From Leptolyngbya sp. BL0902 (GTDB taxonomy: Bacteria; Cyanobacteriota; Cyanobacteriia; Phormidesmidales; Phormidesmidaceae): a stretch of DNA of 64,000 nucleotides. The stretch covers positions 62,001 to 126,000 of the forward strand of contig NZ_CP046156.1 in the NCBI RefSeq assembly GCF_016403105.1, read 5' to 3'. The translations under genes and the position numbers were made by a program. Positions 12,532 through 21,594 of the stretch are shown here, piece by piece. Positions within the stretch are counted from its first letter, which is position 1, and every line of letters begins with the position of its first letter. Below the pieces are notes generated by a model. It was not told where the DNA came from and searched no databases. It was given only the letters and a program-made list of their open reading frames with translations.

Positions 12532-14598
12532 ATGGTCGTTCCGTTATATTGCCACCTGTTGATTGGGCCACCGGGCAGCGGCAAAAGCACCTTGGCTCAG
12601 CGCATGCAGGCTGTTTTATCTCACAGTTGCATCGTGTCTACGGATCAGATTCGCCAGGAGCTTTATGGCTGCGCGGCGGAGCAGGGGTCGTGGCCGGAGA
12701 TTGAGTCGGAGGTGATGCGCCGCATTGGGGAAGAGGTGGATCAGGGCCAGAGTGTGATTTATGACGCCACAAATGCGCGACGGCCTTGGCGCATGGCCCT
12801 GTTGCAGCGGCTAAAACCCTTGGGAGTCGATTGGATCGGCTGGCATCTTAAGACACCCTTGGCCACCTGTCACCAATGGAACCAGAAACGAGAACGCCAG
12901 GTGCCCGCTGGGGTCATTGAGGCGGCTCATTTGGCTCTGCGACAGTTTCCGCCCCTGGCCGCCGAGGGGTTTTGGGCGGTGTATGCCCTAGAGGCTGAGG
13001 CCAGCATTGATTACATCCAATCACGGCTCCAGGGCTTAGAACGGGGTCGCATCAACCGCCGCAACCGCCATAGCCGCCTGCAAAGCCACCGTTATTCCAC
13101 CTTGCTCGATTTTGATCGCCTGCTGCATCTACTCAGCCTGCTGGTGCATTATCCAGGGCTAGGCCATCTTCAGGATCGAGATCCCAGTGGTTTGCAACGG
13201 CTATTGTCAGCGGGTTCTCCTCCCACCTTTCCCGATGCGATGGCGGAAATCTGCGCCGTGATGGCCCGTCAACGGGGGGAGTTGTATGCGGACTCGACGG
13301 CGCTGGCCCAGGATTTGGCGTGGCTGGAGGCGAATGGCTTTCTCAGCCCTCGGCCCACCGTGGCGGCCTTAACCTGGCCAGAGCTGGAGCAGCCTGTCGA
13401 GACTCCCCATCCCTACAGCGATTGGGTGGCCTTTCAGCGGGTGATGACGTTCATTCGATTCGTGGCCCATCATCCCCTCTGCTGGCAACCGGAGCTTCAA
13501 AGCAGCTTGGCGAGTGTAGCGGTAGCCATGCAGGCCCATGGGCTACTGGTGGGAGAGGGGCAGGCGGCGTTGCGGAAAGATATCGAACAAGTGCTCAAGC
13601 CCTTTGGATTACTCCCGGCGGCACGGCTACGACGGGGCTATTTTTTGGGCAGCGGCATTTTGTCGGAGTCGGAGTTGCTGAAGGTGGCCAGCGTTCTCCA
13701 GGCCCAGGCCAAAAATATCGAAGACCCCACCGCCCTGGCGCTGCTGGACACCCTGCGCGACCGTCTCCAACGCAGCCAGCACGACCTAGCGGATCTCTAC
13801 CCGGTGCGGGCCATTGGCAACCGTAGCATCATTGACCTTGAACGACTGCCCGCCACAGCCCTCGCCAGAACCCTGACTCAGCTAGAGCATGAAATTGAGG
13901 TGGGGCAGTTGCTAGAGCTCAATCGGTTTGCGGGAGTGGGGCGGTTTGAGACCACCGATGACGGGTTCTTTCAGGCATGGCCCTTGCAGATTGTCTTCCA
14001 CAACATTGCCTGGTACCTAGCCTACGAACGTGCCGATGGCCCAGAGATGGGACTATTGCAGTTTGAGCGTCTAGATCGCCTGTTTCGAGGCCGACTCCAA
14101 CCTCAAACACGGAATGGAGCCGTCCAACGCCAAGCCCTCCAGCGGTTACAGCGGCTCTATCAAGCCAGCAGTGGACTTTATCTGGGCCACAGCGCCAAGA
14201 TGCAGCGCCAATTTCTCAGCCCTCGGCCCGACACCCAGGCCCAAGCCTCCCTCATGCTAGAACTCTGGTTCACCGATGCCTTGTTTGCTTTTATCAGCGA
14301 GGGTACCCAGCGGTTTCCCATCGCAGCCATGAAGATGTCGCCGAAGCGATCCAAGACCAGGCCACCTAACCCCACAGCCTCCTCCGATGCCCTGTTTAGC
14401 CTGCCCCCTAGTCCAGACCCCATTTACCCGAATCGCCTTCAGGTCATGCTTCCCCGCTGGGCGGAGCAGGATCGAGACCTACGCCGCTGGATTCTAGGCT
14501 TTGGCGCTGAGGTCAAACTGGTGGCCCCAGCCGCAATGGTGGCTGAAATGGCGCATCTCAGTCAGGCGCTGGTTCAGCTATACAATCCTCACCCCTAA
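12532..14598 (+). CDS. P-loop kinase fused to a WYL/WCX domain, candidate CRISPR regulator
   Basis: I chose the ATG at 12532, which follows GGGAGGA at ideal spacing; the frame is open 10 codons upstream. The 688-residue protein begins with a polynucleotide-kinase-like P-loop domain (LLIGPPGSGKSTLAQRM, then VSTDQIRQELYG and YDATNARRPWR). A long middle region is followed by a WYL-type domain (IVFHNIAWYLAYERAD, LLQFERLDRLF) and a WCX-like end (LRRWILGFGAEVKLVAP). WYL domains bind nucleic acid or nucleotide ligands, and WYL proteins repress CRISPR operons in cyanobacteria. It is divergently transcribed from cas10. Its kinase substrate and any helix-turn-helix are not evident, so a regulatory role is inference. 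Confidence 0.75.
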   Translation: MVVPLYCHLLIGPPGSGKSTLAQRMQAVLSHSCIVSTDQIRQELYGCAAEQGSWPEIESEVMRRIGEEVDQGQSVIYDATNARRPWRMALLQRLKPLGVDWIGWHLKTPLATCHQWNQKRERQVPAGVIEAAHLALRQFPPLAAEGFWAVYALEAEASIDYIQSRLQGLERGRINRRNRHSRLQSHRYSTLLDFDRLLHLLSLLVHYPGLGHLQDRDPSGLQRLLSAGSPPTFPDAMAEICAVMARQRGELYADSTALAQDLAWLEANGFLSPRPTVAALTWPELEQPVETPHPYSDWVAFQRVMTFIRFVAHHPLCWQPELQSSLASVAVAMQAHGLLVGEGQAALRKDIEQVLKPFGLLPAARLRRGYFLGSGILSESELLKVASVLQAQAKNIEDPTALALLDTLRDRLQRSQHDLADLYPVRAIGNRSIIDLERLPATALARTLTQLEHEIEVGQLLELNRFAGVGRFETTDDGFFQAWPLQIVFHNIAWYLAYERADGPEMGLLQFERLDRLFRGRLQPQTRNGAVQRQALQRLQRLYQASSGLYLGHSAKMQRQFLSPRPDTQAQASLMLELWFTDALFAFISEGTQRFPIAAMKMSPKRSKTRPPNPTASSDALFSLPPSPDPIYPNRLQVMLPRWAEQDRDLRRWILGFGAEVKLVAPAAMVAEMAHLSQALVQLYNPHP

Positions 14599-14675
14599 TG
14601 GCATGAACAGTCCATAGGTTAGGAGTGCAGGCGGTGCTGACTCAAGGGATGAACAATTTTGCCAGTCTTTCAACT

Positions 14676-14804
14676 TCATTCGAGATTCCGCGAAATCATA
14701 CGGCGATTCAGCAACGCCGACTCCTCCAGGTAGCCCCGCACAATGGTCAGGGGCGTTCTCAGCTCGTGGGTCAGGTCTTCGATCAGCTTCCGCCAACGCT
14801 TCAT
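14676..14804 (-). pseudogene. Remnant of a histidine kinase (H-box only)
   Basis: A 42-codon frame beginning at an ATG that overlaps the stop of the SIMPL gene (ATGA) encodes KRWRKLIEDLTHELRTPL followed by TIVRGYLEES. DLTHELRTPL is the phospho-accepting H-box of HisKA domains. No HATPase domain follows and no sensor domain precedes it, so this is the debris of a sensor kinase, probably once encoded in the same operon. It could in principle be translated, but a 42-residue H-box alone has no known function. Confidence 0.7.
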
Positions 14805-15547
14805 TCCAGGGTAAAGGTCACCGACACTACGGCGGTGATATCTTTGTCGATAGAGCTAGTGTCGTAGATGCCGTAGTCGCTGACATCGGTGGAGTTGCGC
14901 GAGGTAATTTGAAACACCCCCGTATTGGCGCTGCGCACCTCACCCACCCTGGCTCCGGTGCTGTCGGCAATCGCCTCTGCCCTGGCCTTAGCATCCTTCG
15001 TAGCCTCGGCCACCATCTCAATCCGCACCTGGCTCAACTGCGTGTAGAGGTACTGGGGCGGCTCAGACACAATATTGATATTCTCATTGAGCAACTCCGC
15101 CGACTGCTGAGCGAGTTGAGTGTAGCGATCGACATCCTCGGCACGCACCTCAAACCGCTGGGTTAACCGATAGGCCACAATTTGTCCGGTATCGCGACCG
15201 TTGGCATCCACCGCTGGAATAGCGTAGGACTCGATCGCCCCTGGCGTAATCGCGGCTTCGGGGACCTGCTGGGCTTGAAAGTACCCCCCCAGGCGATCGG
15301 TCTGGCGCGTTAAATCTTGGTAAGCCTCCTGGGCTGTCGGGCGCTGACTAGACACCGACACCCGCCAGATCATGGCGTCTGAGCGAATGGGCCTTTTGGC
15401 CGATCCCGTGACCACCAGCACATCGTTGGCCCGCTTAAAATCGCGAATGGCCTGACCCCCAATCAAGGAACTGACGACGAGCGCCAGAGATAAGGCCACT
15501 AAACCAGCAAACAATTCTGGAAAAGATTTTGGGGAAAAGTCTTTCAT
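14801..15547 (-). CDS. SIMPL-domain (DUF541) envelope protein
   Basis: The 248-residue protein has an N-terminal hydrophobic segment (about residues 12-32) that should anchor or export it, then a SIMPL domain: DVLVVTGSAKRPIRSDAMIW early, a central VEIMVAEATKDAKARAEAIA-like helix (RIEMVAEATKDAKARAEAIA here), GARVGEVRSAN, and a C-terminal strand DITAVVSVTFTLE. SIMPL proteins form periplasmic beta-alpha assemblies of poorly known role, some linked to oxidative stress. It is divergent from the ABC operon on the right across about 1 kb. Immediately downstream is a histidine kinase remnant whose ATG overlaps its stop codon. Confidence 0.85.
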   Translation of the reverse strand: MKDFSPKSFPELFAGLVALSLALVVSSLIGGQAIRDFKRANDVLVVTGSAKRPIRSDAMIWRVSVSSQRPTAQEAYQDLTRQTDRLGGYFQAQQVPEAAITPGAIESYAIPAVDANGRDTGQIVAYRLTQRFEVRAEDVDRYTQLAQQSAELLNENINIVSEPPQYLYTQLSQVRIEMVAEATKDAKARAEAIADSTGARVGEVRSANTGVFQITSRNSTDVSDYGIYDTSSIDKDITAVVSVTFTLE

Positions 15548-16519
15548 GGGAGCCTCCGCAGCGAAGAAATCAGTCCCAATTAGTCACAATCGCGTTGAAT
15601 TTATCTTGGACGTTCCTAGAGGAAAGGCACGACCAACCTTTGGTCTGGCTCTATCACCATCGCCTCTGCACCCAGCGTCTCAGCGTGCGCCCCAGACTGT
15701 GCGACAAACGTCTCACCCTCTATTGTAAAAACAGAATTTTTGCCCATAGGCACAATGCCACAAGACATAACAATTCGGTGTTTTGGGCTTGAGCCCACCG
15801 CTGAAAGCCTTGCATAGGATCAACCGCACCCGGCCCTTTATTCGTCAACTTTTGGCCGAAGGGAAAATCCCATATTCGCAAGACTCCCCATGAGCCACGA
15901 AACGCTCCACCAAGCGGTAGTGGCCCTTGATAGACCGCATCCGGTACTCCAAAAAGTCTGAGATTTTAAGCTAAAACCCCCGTTTCAGCCCTCACTGTCT
16001 CACGTCCGGCTCAGTCTCACCTAAGATTGGCACATTGCACCGTCACAGTTGAGCTAGGCCAATCTAGTCCAGTCTTAGTCTAAAGCTTTTTACTAAGCTA
16101 TAAAATCTTTATATGTCAATATTTTCAAGACCTTGAGTATTTGCGGTCATCGCAACTACTCATGCACAATCAACGAGTTTTCAAGGGGTTCAGCGATTCT
16201 CATGGCTAGACTCAAGGCGTCTTAAATCAGGCTACTGGCACACCGCACAAGCTTACACTACAACTTACACAACATAAATGGAGGAGGACCAACGTCGCCT
16301 CAGTATGCCCTCAATCATGATTAGAACGGCGCTTTCTAACGAGTAGAGAGTTCGGTTAAGTTGAGAAGTAGAAACCTATTTCATATCCCGTCCCCCCGCA
16401 TTGTTGGCCCGCCCCGGCGGTGATAGCCTTTGGGTCTGAACAACGTTCCCAGCGGCTCAAAGCATTGTCCAGTTGGAGGAGTTGTTCTACCCATTATCTA
16501 AGGTGTGAGAAGGTCTGCT
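15548..16519 (+). other. Gene-poor region upstream of the ABC importer
   Basis: About 970 bp without a convincing gene. On the minus strand an open stretch around 15855-15957 encodes LEYRMRSIKGHYRLVERF and then VAHGESCEYGIF, and other short frames overlap it, but none has a good start or a family I recognise; it may be decayed mobile DNA. The part from about 16060 to 16500 is more AT-rich and presumably holds the promoter of the importer operon. I see no riboswitch consensus that I can name. Confidence 0.35.
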
Positions 16520-18145
16520 ATGGCATCAGGGTTGAAGGTACCAGCATGGTCTGTGGGCCTATTCTTGCTGGGACAGGGGTTGGCGGGGTGTGCTCAAAAT
16601 GCCTCGGCTCCAGGGAACGCTACGGTAGCCCGGGGGGGGTCTGCTGAGCAAATTGTGTTAGCCATTGGAGGGGAGAGCAACGAGGGCTTCGATCCTACCT
16701 TGGGCTGGGGACGCTACGGTTCGCCCCTGTTCCAAAGCACGTTGCTGCGGCGGGATGAGAACCTTGAGATTGTGAAGGACTTAGCGACCGACTACACCGT
16801 TAGCGACGACGGTCTTATCTGGACGGTGACGCTGCGCGAGGATGCGGTGTTTTCGGACGGGGTGCCGTTGACGGCGGCGGACGTGGCCTACACCTTCAAC
16901 CAGGCGGCCCAGAGCGGTGGCCTGACCGATGTGACGGTACTGGACGAAGCGGTGGCCATCGATGATTACAGGGTAGAGCTGCGGCTGCGGGAACCCCAGA
17001 GCACCTTTGTGAACCGTCTGATTACTCTGGGCATTGTGCCGGAACACGCCCATGGCCTCGACTATGCCCGCAATCCTATTGGCTCTGGCCCCTATAAGCT
17101 AGTGCAGTGGGATGAGGGGCAACAGCTCATTGTGGAGGCCAATCCAAACTACTACGGCGAAGCCCCCGGCATTCAGCGACTGGTCTTTCTCTTTACCGAA
17201 GAGGATGTGGCCTTTGCAGCGGCACAGGCAGGACAAGTGCAGGTGGCCAGTGTGCCTCAGTCTCTTGCCGTACAGAGTATCGAGGGGATGCAGCTCTACG
17301 ACATTGCTAGCGTAGACAACCGAGGACTGATGTTTCCCTTTCCTGCTGCCACTGGCGCAACCACTCCTGACGGACATCCCATCGGCAACGACGTTACCGC
17401 AGATCGGGCGATTCGGCAGGCGGTTAACGTGGCGATTGATCGGCAAGCCTTGGTGGATGGCGTCCTGGAGGGCTTTGGCTCACCCGCCTTTGGCCCGGTC
17501 AGCGGTCTGGCCTGGGAGGAACCGAGGGCCAGCATTGACGACAACAACCCAGACCTCGCCCGCCAAATTCTGGAGGAGGGGGGCTGGATCGACAGCAACG
17601 GCGATGGGGTAGTAGAAAAGGACGGATTACGGGCGGAGTTTACGGTGCTCTATCCGGCCCACGACAGCACCCGGCAGGCCCTGGCCCTGTCTGTGGCGGA
17701 AATGCTGCGCCCCGTGGGCATTCAGGCCAATGTGGAGGGCAAAAGCTGGGATGCCATTACTCCTCTGATGCACAGCAACGTGGTGCTGTTTGGCTGGGGC
17801 AGCCACGACCAAACGGAAATGTACAACCTTCACCACAGTCAGGCCGCCCAGGGCGATTTTTTCAATGCCGGATTCTATGCCAGTCCGTTCGTGGATCAAA
17901 TGCTTGACCTGGCCATGGGAGCACCGTCGGAAGCTGAGGCCATCGTCTTTTGGCAGGCGGCCCAGTGGGATGGCGAGCAGGGCTTTACCGCCCAGGGCGA
18001 TGCGGCCTGGGCCTGGTTAGTGAACCTCGATCACACCTACTTTGTCGATGAATGCCTCAATATTGGCCAGCCCCAGGTGCAGCCCCATGGCCACGGCTGG
18101 CCGATTACCGCCAACATCGCAAGCTGGACATGGACATGCAACTAA
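16520..18145 (+). CDS. Lipoprotein solute-binding protein of a peptide/nickel-type ABC importer
   Basis: I chose the ATG at 16520, 6 bp after AGAAGG; a GTG five codons upstream is also in frame. The 541-residue protein has a signal peptide ending in the lipobox LAGC, then the SBP_bac_5 fold: LATDYTVSDDGLIWTVTLRE, FSDGVPLTAADVAYTFN, PIGSGPYKLVQW and NPNYYGEAPG. These cluster C proteins bind oligopeptides, nickel chelates or other solutes outside the membrane. The C-terminal part has VLFGWGSHDQTEMYNL and a His-containing PHGHGWPITANI segment, which could bind a metal chelate, but the ligand cannot be told. It is the first gene of a five-gene operon with two permeases and two ATPases. Confidence 0.88.
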   Translation: MASGLKVPAWSVGLFLLGQGLAGCAQNASAPGNATVARGGSAEQIVLAIGGESNEGFDPTLGWGRYGSPLFQSTLLRRDENLEIVKDLATDYTVSDDGLIWTVTLREDAVFSDGVPLTAADVAYTFNQAAQSGGLTDVTVLDEAVAIDDYRVELRLREPQSTFVNRLITLGIVPEHAHGLDYARNPIGSGPYKLVQWDEGQQLIVEANPNYYGEAPGIQRLVFLFTEEDVAFAAAQAGQVQVASVPQSLAVQSIEGMQLYDIASVDNRGLMFPFPAATGATTPDGHPIGNDVTADRAIRQAVNVAIDRQALVDGVLEGFGSPAFGPVSGLAWEEPRASIDDNNPDLARQILEEGGWIDSNGDGVVEKDGLRAEFTVLYPAHDSTRQALALSVAEMLRPVGIQANVEGKSWDAITPLMHSNVVLFGWGSHDQTEMYNLHHSQAAQGDFFNAGFYASPFVDQMLDLAMGAPSEAEAIVFWQAAQWDGEQGFTAQGDAAWAWLVNLDHTYFVDECLNIGQPQVQPHGHGWPITANIASWTWTCN

Positions 18146-19131
18146 GATCCATTCTGGTATTTTTTGGCTACAAACTGGTGCGGCTGGCACTGCTGCTGCT
18201 GGCCGTGGCGGTGCTCACCTTTGGGCTCATGAGTCTGTCCCCCATTGACCCGGTGCAGGCCTATGTGGGGGCCGATATGCTGCAAATTAGCGCCGCCCAG
18301 CGAGACCTGATCGCTCAGCGCTGGGGACTCGATCAGCCCATGATTCTGCGGTTTTGGGATTGGTTGGGGCAGATTATTCAGGGTAACTGGGGCACCTCCA
18401 TGGTGTTTAACCAGCCTGTGCTTCAGGTCATTAGCCAGCGGTTTTGGGTATCGCTGCAACTGTTGACGATTGCCTGGGTGTTTTCAGGCCTGCTGGGGCT
18501 CGGTTTGGGGGTGCTGGCTGGAGCCTTTGAAGGCACTTGGATTGACCGAGGCATTCGTCTCTATGCTTATACCCTGGCCTCGTCACCAACGTTTTGGGTG
18601 GCCCTGCTGCTGCTGATTCTGTTTTCCGTATCGTTGCGGGTCACGCCGATCTGCTGCGCGGCCCCGCCGGGGGTGTTGGCCCAAGATGTCACGGTCTGGC
18701 AGCATTTGCACCACCTGCTGCTCCCCGCCCTCACCCTCGGCATTATCGGCATTGCCAACATCGCCCTGCACACCCGCCAGAAGCTGATCGATGTGCTGCA
18801 CAGCGACTATGTGCTGTTTGCCCGCGCCCAGGGGGAACGGCTGGGGGGAATCCTGCGGCACCATGGTCTGAGAAATATTCTGCTGCCCGCCCTCACCCTC
18901 CAATTTGCCTCCCTCAGTGAGTTGTTTGGCGGCTCGGTCTTGGTGGAGCAGGTGTTTGCCTATCCGGGTCTAGGACAGGCCACTGTGCAGGCGGCTCTAC
19001 GGAGCGATGTCCCGCTGCTGGTGGGGATCGTATTTTTTAGCGCCCTGTTTGTCTACACCGGAAATACCCTAGCTGACTTGTCTTACCAGATCATTGACCC
19101 GCGTATTCGCCTAGGGGGGAGAACTTTATGA
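18130..19131 (+). CDS. ABC importer permease, DppB/NikB type
   Basis: The start is placed at 18130 (ATG, with another ATG at 18136), overlapping the stop of the binding-protein gene; the frame opens further upstream but that part is not protein-like. The roughly 333-residue protein has about six hydrophobic segments, an N-terminal helix (LVRLALLLLAVAVLTFGLMS) followed by SPIDPVQAYVG, and a typical permease coupling loop (DYVLFARAQGERLGGILRHH) that contacts the ATPase. It pairs with the next permease to form the membrane channel. Confidence 0.9.
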   Translation: MDMQLRSILVFFGYKLVRLALLLLAVAVLTFGLMSLSPIDPVQAYVGADMLQISAAQRDLIAQRWGLDQPMILRFWDWLGQIIQGNWGTSMVFNQPVLQVISQRFWVSLQLLTIAWVFSGLLGLGLGVLAGAFEGTWIDRGIRLYAYTLASSPTFWVALLLLILFSVSLRVTPICCAAPPGVLAQDVTVWQHLHHLLLPALTLGIIGIANIALHTRQKLIDVLHSDYVLFARAQGERLGGILRHHGLRNILLPALTLQFASLSELFGGSVLVEQVFAYPGLGQATVQAALRSDVPLLVGIVFFSALFVYTGNTLADLSYQIIDPRIRLGGRTL

Positions 19132-19988
19132 CGACCCTTTCATCTCCGCCAAGGGTGGCCTCAAAAGTACCCCAGAATCGACGGCAGCAAACCCTGTGGA
19201 CGATTGGCCTATGCATCTGTTTCTTGTTGACCATTATCCTCAGTGCCACCTTCATGGGCGATGCTGGCCTCAGCCCGGTACTCACCCAGCGCAACCTTCC
19301 TCCCTCCCTGGCCCACCCTTTTGGCACTGACTGGCTGGGGCGCGATATGCTGACGCGCTCCCTCCATGGCATGTCCCTCAGTCTGCAAGTGGGGCTATTG
19401 TCGGCCACGGTCAGCGCCTTGATTGCGGCTATTTTGGGCCTGACGGCGGGCACCCTGGGGGGCTGGGTCGATGCCGCTATCTGCTGGATGATTGACGTCT
19501 GTTTTAGCTTGCCTCACCTGGTGCTGCTGATTTTAGTCGCCTTTGCCGTTGGCGGCGGCACCCAGGGCGTCATCATCGCCGTTGCCCTCACCCACTGGCC
19601 CAGTCTTGCTCGTGTCGTGCGGGCCGAAGTGCTCCAGATCAACAGCTCCGACTATGTTCAGCTGTCCCATCGCTTAGGCCGCTCTCCCGCCTGGATTGCC
19701 CGTCACCATATGGTGCCCCACATGGTGCCCCAGCTATTAGTAGGGCTGATTTTGCTGTTTCCCCACGCCATTTTGCACGAGGCCGCGCTCTCATTCATTG
19801 GCATCGGCATTTCACCCCACCTGCCTGCTATCGGGATTATTCTGGCGGAGTCCATGCGCCATCTGTCCACGGGCTATTGGTGGCTGGGGGTGATGCCCGG
19901 TCTACTATTGTTGCTATCGGTCAAAGCCTTTGACTGGCTGGGCGAAAATCTGCGGGCCTTGCTCGATCCACGCACCAGTCAGGGGTAA
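19128..19988 (+). CDS. ABC importer permease, DppC/NikC type
   Basis: The 286-residue protein has an N-terminal transmembrane helix, the conserved HPFGTDWLGRDMLTRSLHG segment of the DppC/NikC family, and a coupling loop with SDYVQLSHRLGRSPAWIARH. Its ATG overlaps the previous stop (ATGA) and follows a strong GGGGGGAGA ribosome-binding site. It should form the second half of the transmembrane channel of the importer. Confidence 0.91.
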   Translation: MTTLSSPPRVASKVPQNRRQQTLWTIGLCICFLLTIILSATFMGDAGLSPVLTQRNLPPSLAHPFGTDWLGRDMLTRSLHGMSLSLQVGLLSATVSALIAAILGLTAGTLGGWVDAAICWMIDVCFSLPHLVLLILVAFAVGGGTQGVIIAVALTHWPSLARVVRAEVLQINSSDYVQLSHRLGRSPAWIARHHMVPHMVPQLLVGLILLFPHAILHEAALSFIGIGISPHLPAIGIILAESMRHLSTGYWWLGVMPGLLLLLSVKAFDWLGENLRALLDPRTSQG

Positions 19989-19990
19989 TT

Positions 19991-20920
19991 ATGCTGACCG
20001 TTTCCAATCTCAGCGTCACCTTCAGCCAGTACGAGCAAGGTCTGCGCCGCCGACAGCTCACCGTAATCACCGATCTAGACCTAGAAGTCAATGCTGGGGA
20101 AGTGGTGGCGGTAGTGGGAGCCAGCGGATCGGGCAAAAGCCTACTGGCCCACGCTATTTTGGGCATTTTGCCAGAGAACGCCACCCTGGGCGGCACCATG
20201 CGATTTCAGGGGCAACCCCTAACGCCCCAGCGCTGCCAACAGCTCCGTGGCAAGGCCATTGCCTTGATTCCCCAATCCGTCGGCTATCTCGATCCGCTGA
20301 TGCGGGTGGGCCAACAGGTGCAGCGGGTGGCACGGCTCAACGGGGCCACTCCCGTCACTGCACGCAAGGCCATGGCCCGCACCTTCGCCCGCTATGACCT
20401 GCCACCCCAGACAGAACGTCGCTACCCTTTCCAGCTATCGGGCGGCATGGCGCGACGGGTGCTGGTGTCTACGGCAGTGGTCAGCCAAGCGACTCTGGTG
20501 ATTGCAGACGAACCGACTCCCGGCCTCCACCCAGACGTAGTCGCCGAAACCCTTACCCATTTACGCGAACTGGCTCAGGAGGGGCGGGGCGTCATTCTCA
20601 TTACCCACGACATTGATGCGGCGCTGCGAGTCGCCGACCGGGTGGCCGTTTTTTATGCCGGAACAACGGTGGAAATCGCCTCGGCCCAGGACTTTAGTAC
20701 CGGAAATCTGCGCCATCCCTACACCCAAGCCCTATGGCGATCTCTGCCACAAAATGAGTTTGTGCCCGTACCGGGGAACCAGCCCAGTCCTGAGGCACTG
20801 CCCGTCGGCTGTCTGTTTAGCGAGCGCTGCCCCTGGATGACCGAGGCTTGCTTGCCAGAGCGTCCAGCACTGCGGGCGGTGCGAGGTGGTTTTGTGAGGT
20901 GTATTCATGCTGAGCGGTGA
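19991..20920 (+). CDS. ABC importer ATPase, DppD/NikD type
   Basis: The 309-residue protein carries Walker A (GASGSGKSLLAHAILG), the ABC signature in variant form (LSGGMARRVLV, where LSGGM replaces LSGGQ), Walker B (LVIADEPTPGLHP) and the switch His (ILITHDIDAALRVADR). The C-terminal extension with PVGCLFSERCPWM and a further Cys-containing segment resembles the oligopeptide-transporter C-terminal domain, which often binds a 4Fe-4S cluster. It overlaps the second ATPase by 14 nt. Confidence 0.9.
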   Translation: MLTVSNLSVTFSQYEQGLRRRQLTVITDLDLEVNAGEVVAVVGASGSGKSLLAHAILGILPENATLGGTMRFQGQPLTPQRCQQLRGKAIALIPQSVGYLDPLMRVGQQVQRVARLNGATPVTARKAMARTFARYDLPPQTERRYPFQLSGGMARRVLVSTAVVSQATLVIADEPTPGLHPDVVAETLTHLRELAQEGRGVILITHDIDAALRVADRVAVFYAGTTVEIASAQDFSTGNLRHPYTQALWRSLPQNEFVPVPGNQPSPEALPVGCLFSERCPWMTEACLPERPALRAVRGGFVRCIHAER

Positions 20921-21536
20921 AGGACTTTGGTTTCGCTACGGAGCTCGTTTGCCATGGGTCGTACAGGCCCAGACCGTCATGGTAGAACCCGGCGAGGTCG
21001 TAGGGATCATGGCTCCCTCCGGCTTTGGCAAAACCACCCTCGCCAAACTGTTAGCGGGCTATTTAACCCCTAGCCAAGGCCGCGTGAGAGCAGACCATCA
21101 GCCCCTGCCCAAACGCCAATACTGTCCAGTGCAGCTGGTCTTTCAACATCCTGACTTGGCCATCAACCCTCGCTGGCGCATCGACCAAGTATTGTGCGAA
21201 GGACATCCACCTCAGATTCACCAGCTCGATGCTTTGGGGATTCATTCTGGATGGCTCAGCCGCTATCCCCACGAGCTGAGCGGCGGAGAACTGCAACGTA
21301 TTGCCATTGCTCGTACCCTCAACCCCAAAACCCGATACCTAATTGCCGACGAAATGACGGCCATGCTCGATGCCAATACCCAGGCGCTAATTTGGCAGGT
21401 TGTGCTGACCTATGCCCAAGCCCATCACATCGGGGTCTTGGTCATCAGCCATGACCTATGCCTCATGGAACGACTGTGCCATCGCTGCATCAACCTAGCG
21501 GCTACCCAGTCACAGCCGAGGGTCGTGGTTTCCTAG
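20907..21536 (+). CDS. ABC importer ATPase, DppF/NikE type
   Basis: The 209-residue protein has Walker A (APSGFGKTTLAKLLAGY), signature HELSGGELQRIAIARTL, Walker B (RYLIADEMTAMLDANTQ) and the switch His (VLVISHDLCLMERL). It is short for a DppF-type subunit because it lacks the usual C-terminal extension, similar to the compact ATPases of nickel-type importers. It forms the heterodimeric motor with the preceding ATPase and is the last clear gene of the operon. Confidence 0.88.
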   Translation: MLSGEGLWFRYGARLPWVVQAQTVMVEPGEVVGIMAPSGFGKTTLAKLLAGYLTPSQGRVRADHQPLPKRQYCPVQLVFQHPDLAINPRWRIDQVLCEGHPPQIHQLDALGIHSGWLSRYPHELSGGELQRIAIARTLNPKTRYLIADEMTAMLDANTQALIWQVVLTYAQAHHIGVLVISHDLCLMERLCHRCINLAATQSQPRVVVS

Positions 21537-21594
21537 CCTCAGCGTACTCTTCCTGCATACATCCGTGAGGTCTCGACTAGTGAGGGATGACACC

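Noticed and set aside
16000-16040. Sequence similar to a group II intron domain V or to rRNA (GTGAGACAG on the minus strand)
   Set aside because: Only a few bases match and no reverse transcriptase, intron domain or rRNA context is present.
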